A model generated the notes under the pieces. It was not told where the DNA came from. It made no database searches and was given only the letters and a program-made list of their open reading frames with translations. Of a DNA stretch of 10,419 nucleotides, positions 5,923 to 10,419 are shown piece after piece; within the stretch, counting starts at the first letter, position 1; each line of letters begins with the position of its first letter. The stretch lies in the NCBI GenBank assembly GCA_002365735.1, contig DEZY01000169.1, positions 24,546 to 34,964 of the forward strand, written 5' to 3'. Made by a program: the position numbers and the translations under genes. Source of the stretch: Actinobacteria bacterium UBA3120. Lineage in GTDB: Bacteria > Actinomycetota > Actinomycetes > S36-B12.

Positions 5923-6864
5923 ATGACTAAATCTGGGTCAGTTACATCAACTGAAGTATTCAAGCAACTTAATTCCGCAGATGTGGAGCGGGTAAGCCAA
6001 CTGCTCAGCAAAGCCACGTCCGTTGATGGAGTTCGCCCGCTGAGCGAGCACGCCTGGCTGCACCTTCACTCCAGTGAAAGTGGGCTGCACATTCTGGGAT
6101 TTTTACACGATGAATTCTCCGCCTACGCGCATGTGGACATAACCGATCTTGTGGACGGGACAAGTACCGAATTGGTCGTTTCCCCTTCTGCCAGAAATCA
6201 AGGCTTAGGGCACGCGATGGTCGAACGCGCATTGGAGCTCTCCCCAGACGGCCGATTACGATTGTGGGCACACGGCGCAACGGTGAAAGCACAATCATTC
6301 GCAGACTCAATCGGCTACCTACTCAACCGCTCGTTGTGGCAAATGCGCCGGTCGCTCTTCGCCCCACTGCCTGCGACCCAAATCCCACAGGGGGTTCGGA
6401 TCAGAACTTTCGATCCTTTGACCGACATTCCCGGTGTCCTGGCGATTAACGCACGGGCTTTCACCGATCTGCCTGACCAAGGGAGTTGGAATGAGCACGA
6501 TATTACAGTGCGACTCAGTGAGTCTTGGTTCAACGCGGATGGATTCTTTATCGCAGTGGATTCCCAGTCTGAGGCGATCCTTGGATTCCATTGGACCAAG
6601 GTTCACGGCTCGGGCCTGCACGGCTCCGACCACAGCCACGAAGCAATCGGTGAGGTCTACGTGCTCGCGGTAGATCCCACCCATCGAGTCCCAGGTTTGG
6701 GTCGAGCACTGACCACTTACGGATTGACCTACTTACGCGAACTCGGACTTCGGCAGGCCATGCTTTATGTTGATTCTTCCAACGAACGGGGAATCTCCCT
6801 CTACGAGGGCCTGGGGTTCGTCCACTGGGACACGGACGTCATGTTCGGTCGCCCACGTCAATAA
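5923..6864 (+). CDS. mshD: Mycothiol synthase, tandem GNAT acetyltransferase
   Basis: This 313-residue protein acetylates the cysteinyl amine of Cys-GlcN-Ins with acetyl-CoA, the last step of mycothiol synthesis, in the cytoplasm. It has two GNAT domains. Domain 1 spans about 10-145, with the acetyl-CoA loop VSPSARNQGLGHAMV (86-100). Domain 2 spans about 158-313, with VYVLAVDPTHRVPGLGRALT (246-264 region) and LYVDSSNERGISLYEGLGF (281-299), the highly conserved MshD C-terminal block. The length matches mycobacterial MshD (about 315). It begins six bases after the glnR stop, with no clear ribosome binding site, so translation probably depends on coupling. The glnR-mshD order is the one found in mycobacteria. 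Its presence places the organism among mycothiol-producing Actinobacteria. Confidence 0.93.
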   Translation: MTKSGSVTSTEVFKQLNSADVERVSQLLSKATSVDGVRPLSEHAWLHLHSSESGLHILGFLHDEFSAYAHVDITDLVDGTSTELVVSPSARNQGLGHAMVERALELSPDGRLRLWAHGATVKAQSFADSIGYLLNRSLWQMRRSLFAPLPATQIPQGVRIRTFDPLTDIPGVLAINARAFTDLPDQGSWNEHDITVRLSESWFNADGFFIAVDSQSEAILGFHWTKVHGSGLHGSDHSHEAIGEVYVLAVDPTHRVPGLGRALTTYGLTYLRELGLRQAMLYVDSSNERGISLYEGLGFVHWDTDVMFGRPRQ

Positions 6865-6934
6865 TTAATCTGCGCTTTGGTCGGTCATCACCTTCGGTTC
6901 GCCTAAAGAACCCCCGACATGGGACGATGGCCCC
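6865..6934. promoter_or_regulatory. mshD-ppk spacer with small inverted repeat
   Basis: This 70-bp spacer holds GGTTC at 6896-6900 and GAACC at 6908-6912, a 5-bp inverted repeat with a 7-base loop. A hexamer GACGAT (6923-6928) lies exactly six bases before the ppk ATG, a weak leaderless -10 candidate. No T-run follows the stem, so it is not an intrinsic terminator. ppk may have its own promoter here. Confidence 0.3.
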
Positions 6935-9109
6935 ATGAGCATCTCCGAATTCTCCGCTGACGGTCCACCCACCGGGGAGCTCGCGGCGATTATTCTCAAG
7001 GAGGATTTCGCTGGCGATCTTCCGCCCGGTCGTTTCCTGGACCGAGAGCTCTCTTGGCTTGCGTTTAATAAGCGGGTATTGGATCTAGCAGATGACCCCG
7101 GTTTGCCCTTGCTTGATCGCACGAAATTCCTCGCAATTTTTGCCCGGAACCTTGACGAATTTTTTATGGTACGCGTAGCGGGCCTCAAGCGACGGATCGC
7201 AACGGGAATTGCGGTACGCGCAGCAAGTGGGCTTACCCCAAGGGAAGTGCTAGAAAATATTTGGGAGCGCGCCTTTGCATTGCAGCGCCAACAAGCCGAC
7301 TATTTCCTTAACACGATTGAACCCGAGCTCAATGAAGCCGGGATTCATGTCTTGCGCTGGGATCAGCTCACACCAGTTGAGAAAACCGATATGGATCTTT
7401 TTTTCGATTCCAAAGTTTTTCCTATTTTGACGCCACTCGCGGTCGACCCTTCACACCCTTTTCCCTATATCAGTGGACTCTCTCTCAATCTCGCCGTCGT
7501 TGTGCAAAATCCAACAACGGGTAACCGGCTTTTTGCGCGTGTAAAAGTGCCGCCGTTGCTGCCACGATTCATCGAAGTGGGACCCGCTCGTTACGTTCCA
7601 CTCGAGGACATCATCGCTGCGCACTTGAGCGATTTATTTCCTGGCATGGAAATCCGTGAGCACCACGCATTTCGGGTTACGCGCAATGAAGATGTTGAAG
7701 TCGAGGAAGACGACGCAGAGAATTTACTGAAAGCGCTTGAGCGCGAGCTGGTGCGCCGGCGTTTTGGGCCTCCCGTGCGACTTGAAGTCGAGGAAAACAT
7801 TGATCCCTATGTCCTTGACTTGCTCGTGAGTGAGCTCGACATCACTGATTTGGAAGTTTTTCGTCTTCCTGGGCCACTGGACCTCACCGGGCTGTGGACG
7901 ATTGTCGGACTGGATCGCGATGACTTGAAGCAGCGCAAGTTTGTCCCAAAAACTTCACGTGCACTGTCCGATGTTGAAAGTTCAAGTGCACCGGACATTT
8001 TGAGTACTGTTCGTGGCAAGGATGTACTTCTGCACCATCCATACGACTCCTTTTCAACCAGTGTGCAGCTTTTCCTTGAGCAAGCCGCGGTCGACCCAAA
8101 TGTTCTCGCAATTAAGCAAACCCTGTACCGCACCTCTGGCAACTCGCCGATTGTTGACGCCTTGATTCTGGCTGCCGAGGAAGGGAAACAGGTCCTTGCC
8201 ATCGTTGAAATCAAAGCGCGGTTTGACGAGCAAAATAATATTGATTGGGCCCGCAAACTTGAACAAGCGGGTGTGCACGTTGTGTACGGACTAGTTGGCT
8301 TAAAAACCCACTGCAAATTGTCCATGGTGGTGCGCAATGACGGTGATCAACTCCGCCGCTACTGCCATATTGGTACTGGTAATTACAACCCCAAGACAGC
8401 TCGTCTCTACGAAGACTTCGGCTTACTCACCAGCAATCCTCAAGTGGGCGAGGATGTTTCGAATCTGTTCAACGTTCTTTCTGGTTACTCCATGAACACC
8501 GACTACAACCGACTACTTGTTGCCCCGCACTCAGTACGCACTGGCTTGATCGCGCGGATTGACCGGGAGATCACCCACCAGCTGGAAGGACGGCCTTCCG
8601 GGGTCCGCATTAAGTGCAACTCCCTCGTTGACGAGGCGATCATTGACGCCCTCTATCGGGCTTCCACAGCTGGGGTTCGGGTGGATATTTGGGTCCGCGG
8701 AATTTGCGCCATGCGTCCGGGCGTGCCCGGTCTCAGCGACACGGTCCGGATTATTAGCGTGATGGGACGTTTCCTCGAGCACAGCCGGGTTTTCGCTTTT
8801 GCCAACGGGGGCAATCCTTCAGTGTGGATTGGCTCCGCGGACCTGATGCACCGCAATCTTGACCGCCGGGTTGAAGCCTTGGTAAGTATTTCCGATCCCG
8901 AGCAAATCGCTGAGATCGAAGACCTGCTGAGTTTGGGGTTTGCGCCTGGAACGGCCACGTGGGATCTGGCCGCTGATGGCAGCTGGACCCGAAGGCTATT
9001 CAATGAAGCGGGTGAGCGTCTTACCGATATTCAGGAGCTCCTCATTGCGATCAAGAGCAAGCGCTCAAGTGCCCTGGAGTCCGGGGTCTTGACCGGCGCG
9101 GACTCTTAG
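6935..9109 (+). CDS. ppk: Polyphosphate kinase 1
   Basis: This 724-residue enzyme reversibly builds inorganic polyphosphate from the terminal phosphate of ATP; in the family it acts as an oligomer, often membrane-associated. The length is normal for Ppk1 (about 690-740). The N-terminal block is [20 protein letters not shown] (34-53), followed by [17 protein letters not shown] (69-85). The phospholipase-D-like catalytic core contains [17 protein letters not shown] (368-384), [15 protein letters not shown] (393-407), [11 protein letters not shown] (425-435), and the autophosphorylated His459 in [26 protein letters not shown] (477-496) and the second catalytic His616 in FLEHSRVF are also present. 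All key residues are intact. An acidic patch (253-262) precedes the head domain. The ATG at 6935 is favoured by the following family N-terminus. A polyphosphate-linked CYTH-CHAD gene follows 27 bases later. Confidence 0.97.
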   Translation: MSISEFSADGPPTGELAAIILKEDFAGDLPPGRFLDRELSWLAFNKRVLDLADDPGLPLLDRTKFLAIFARNLDEFFMVRVAGLKRRIATGIAVRAASGLTPREVLENIWERAFALQRQQADYFLNTIEPELNEAGIHVLRWDQLTPVEKTDMDLFFDSKVFPILTPLAVDPSHPFPYISGLSLNLAVVVQNPTTGNRLFARVKVPPLLPRFIEVGPARYVPLEDIIAAHLSDLFPGMEIREHHAFRVTRNEDVEVEEDDAENLLKALERELVRRRFGPPVRLEVEENIDPYVLDLLVSELDITDLEVFRLPGPLDLTGLWTIVGLDRDDLKQRKFVPKTSRALSDVESSSAPDILSTVRGKDVLLHHPYDSFSTSVQLFLEQAAVDPNVLAIKQTLYRTSGNSPIVDALILAAEEGKQVLAIVEIKARFDEQNNIDWARKLEQAGVHVVYGLVGLKTHCKLSMVVRNDGDQLRRYCHIGTGNYNPKTARLYEDFGLLTSNPQVGEDVSNLFNVLSGYSMNTDYNRLLVAPHSVRTGLIARIDREITHQLEGRPSGVRIKCNSLVDEAIIDALYRASTAGVRVDIWVRGICAMRPGVPGLSDTVRIISVMGRFLEHSRVFAFANGGNPSVWIGSADLMHRNLDRRVEALVSISDPEQIAEIEDLLSLGFAPGTATWDLAADGSWTRRLFNEAGERLTDIQELLIAIKSKRSSALESGVLTGADS

Positions 9110-9124
9110 CCTGCGTTGGCTCGG

Positions 9125-9130
9125 TAAGTT
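9125..9130 (+). promoter_or_regulatory. Probable -10 element of the CYTH-CHAD gene
   Basis: TAAGTT fits the actinobacterial -10 pattern TAnnnT and is followed by exactly six bases before the ATG at 9137, implying a leaderless transcript starting at the A of ATG. No clear -35 and no Shine-Dalgarno sequence are seen in the 27-bp gap after ppk. Confidence 0.5.
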
Positions 9131-9136
9131 AAAACC

Positions 9137-10419
9137 ATGAACTCCACACCCACCGAGCAGCAGGTGGAAACGGAATTCAAATTTCGGGTACCAGCAGATT
9201 TTGAGTTGCCCAGTTTCCCACAATCTCTGGGCACTTGGACTACCGAAGCAACACGAAACATGGATGCCATCTATTGGGACACAACCGATGCGACCCTTCT
9301 GCGGTGGGGTATCACAATGCGCACGCGCAGCGGAGGCGGTGATGACGGCTGGCACCTGAAAATCCCCACTTCACGTCGGAGGCAGCCCAAGGGCGCAAGT
9401 GTGCGCACTGAACTTCACCGCGATCCCACCGGTGCAACGCCTCCCATCGAATTCCTTGAAATGCTGTCAACAGTTTTACAAGGATCCGATGTCCTGCCGA
9501 TTGCTCGCGTTCGCACGGAACGCAAGCCCCAGGCTCTCACCGGCCCATCCGGTCAAATAATTGAATTGGTAGACGACCGGGTCACTCTGACCCGGAACGA
9601 GATAATCGTTGATCAATTTCGTGAGATAGAAATTGAACTCACGAGCGAGGTGGGACTGCCAGAAGCACTTCTCATCTGCGAGATCCTTCGTAATGGGGGA
9701 GCCCAAACTAGTTCGGTAAGCAAAGCAGCCGGCGCTTTTGGGTCGGCCGCAAAAAAGCAACCTGATATTCCTCGGCTCCCCGCGCCTAATAAGAGCGACC
9801 TGCCATGTGACGTGATCCGTTGGGCCCTTTCCCGCCAAGTTCGCAAGATTTTTCACGCTGAGCTCACCAGCAGGATGGCGGGCGACACACATGGGCTCAC
9901 CCTCGAACTGATCGAACTCGATGCCCTGCTTAAGGCGCTGCGGAACTGGTTCAACCCAGCTGAACAAGAATTTCTCATGGAAGATCTCGCGTGGCTGATT
10001 CGTGAATTGAGTATTGCGACCGAGCTGGCAGATCACCACGTGCAAGCACGAGCACTCGTTGACTTACTATCGGACCCACTTGATCGAGGCGAAGCCACGG
10101 CAGCGGTTGATCAATACTTCGCGGGAAAAATTGAGGCAGCCAGATCAAGTCTTCAGGCAGCTCGCCGCAGCGATCGCTACCTTTTCCTATTTAGCGACCT
10201 GATCAATCTGGCTCGCGTTCCTGCGGTGACTGCAAGTGCCTACGAACCCCGGAACCTGTGGGAAAATATTTCCCACAATCCTTGTGACCGGCTCGCGATT
10301 GCAGTGCATTTCGGGGCTATCTTTAAAAAGAAAAGTAAGCGCCTAAAAAAGGACCTGCACTGCGCTAAGACAGAGACTGGGCGAGTAAGTGCAAGTGAGA
10401 TACTTCGAGCAATTGCCCT
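9137..10419 (+). CDS. CYTH-CHAD domain protein, 3' end missing
   Basis: At least 427 residues are visible before the window ends. Residues about 8-205 form a CYTH (triphosphate tunnel) domain with the defining ExExK as E11-T-E13-F-K15. Further elements are RTRSGG plus GWHLKIP (62-77), RTELH (90-94), RVRTERK (124-130), ELVDDRV (143-149) and REIEIEL (162-168). All are expected for a metal-dependent triphosphatase fold. From about 222 a CHAD domain begins, a helical bundle that in other proteins binds polyphosphate. Its usual signature near the start, a His followed by a helix carrying four arginines, is here T-H-G-L-T-L-E-L-I-E-L-D-A-L-L-K, with acidic or hydrophobic residues at those positions. 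Other frames there contain stops, so this is not a simple frameshift. The basic stretch FKKKSKRLKK (396-405) remains. The position after ppk supports a polyphosphate or triphosphate role. Confidence 0.88.
   Translation, partial: MNSTPTEQQVETEFKFRVPADFELPSFPQSLGTWTTEATRNMDAIYWDTTDATLLRWGITMRTRSGGGDDGWHLKIPTSRRRQPKGASVRTELHRDPTGATPPIEFLEMLSTVLQGSDVLPIARVRTERKPQALTGPSGQIIELVDDRVTLTRNEIIVDQFREIEIELTSEVGLPEALLICEILRNGGAQTSSVSKAAGAFGSAAKKQPDIPRLPAPNKSDLPCDVIRWALSRQVRKIFHAELTSRMAGDTHGLTLELIELDALLKALRNWFNPAEQEFLMEDLAWLIRELSIATELADHHVQARALVDLLSDPLDRGEATAAVDQYFAGKIEAARSSLQAARRSDRYLFLFSDLINLARVPAVTASAYEPRNLWENISHNPCDRLAIAVHFGAIFKKKSKRLKKDLHCAKTETGRVSASEILRAIA
10257..10277. repeat. Perfect 9-bp-arm palindrome inside CHAD coding sequence
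   Basis: TGTGGGAAA (10257-10265), a 3-base centre ATA, and TTTCCCACA (10269-10277) form a perfect inverted repeat. It lies wholly in the coding frame, encoding L-W-E-N-I-S-H. Arms of this length with a 3-base centre are unlikely by chance in 10 kb. It could be a regulator site or mRNA hairpin; no known consensus is matched confidently. Confidence 0.6.

Noticed and set aside
6879..6907. PHO box (GTTCACC-like direct repeats) ahead of ppk
   Set aside because: GGTCATCACC and GGTTCGCC are 13 bp apart, not the 11 bp expected, and match poorly.
7591..8337. Long open frames on the minus strand opposite ppk
   Set aside because: They are antisense shadows of a highly conserved gene, with low-complexity Ser/Arg composition and no family motifs.
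9869..9970. Frameshift explaining the missing CHAD arginines
   Set aside because: Both other forward frames hit stops within a few tens of bases and do not restore the Arg-rich helix; the in-frame protein continues with good CHAD-like helices.
9476..10045. 189-codon minus-strand frame opposite the CYTH-CHAD gene
   Set aside because: The plus strand has clear CYTH motifs through this stretch; the antisense frame has no recognisable domain or ribosome binding site.

Overview
The window reads as a gene-dense chromosomal segment of an actinobacterium (class Actinomycetes). Three genes drive that view: a GlnR-type orphan OmpR-family regulator, a two-domain mycothiol synthase (mycothiol is made only by Actinobacteria), and a Nur-like nickel-sensing Fur protein. 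GC content looks moderate by eye and spacers are very short, with several overlapping genes. This suggests a compact genome, such as a free-living aquatic actinobacterium, rather than a high-GC Streptomyces. The lineage is inference. I see no mobile element, RNA gene, CRISPR array or phage gene.

Layout. (1) 1-477, minus strand: a partial gene running off the left edge, preceded by a small XRE/HTH regulator whose upstream DNA holds two identical palindromes and a plausible leaderless promoter. (2) 478-666: a spacer with an inverted repeat and three tandem 14-bp repeats that run into the end of the next gene. (3) 667-1653, minus: an asparaginase-II-type protein, divergent from dtd (1679-2158, plus), which removes D-amino acids from tRNA. 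(4) 2159-5100, minus: a tight five-gene run read as alpha/beta hydrolase, 33-residue membrane peptide, nitrobindin-like haem protein, Nur-like metal regulator, and YgfZ-like folate/Fe-S protein. Gaps are 23 bp, 3 bp, then overlaps. (5) 5101-5196: a divergent control region with a repeated 8-mer. (6) 5197 to the right end, plus: glnR, mshD, ppk (polyphosphate kinase) and a CYTH-CHAD protein cut by the window end.

How they fit together. The plus-strand cluster pairs nitrogen control and thiol synthesis with a polyphosphate module: Ppk makes polyphosphate, and CYTH-CHAD proteins are associated with triphosphate hydrolysis and polyphosphate binding. The minus-strand operon groups metal sensing, haem/NO chemistry and Fe-S maintenance, which suggests a redox/metal theme.

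The most notable oddities are these: the CHAD domain has lost its usual basic signature near its start; the Nur-like protein lacks one of the four expected nickel-site histidines; a 33-residue membrane peptide is embedded in the operon; a perfect 9-bp-arm palindrome lies inside the CHAD coding sequence; and -10-like hexamers recur exactly six bases before start codons, suggesting leaderless transcripts. I found no clearly new multi-gene system; most of the window is recognisable actinobacterial core gene content.
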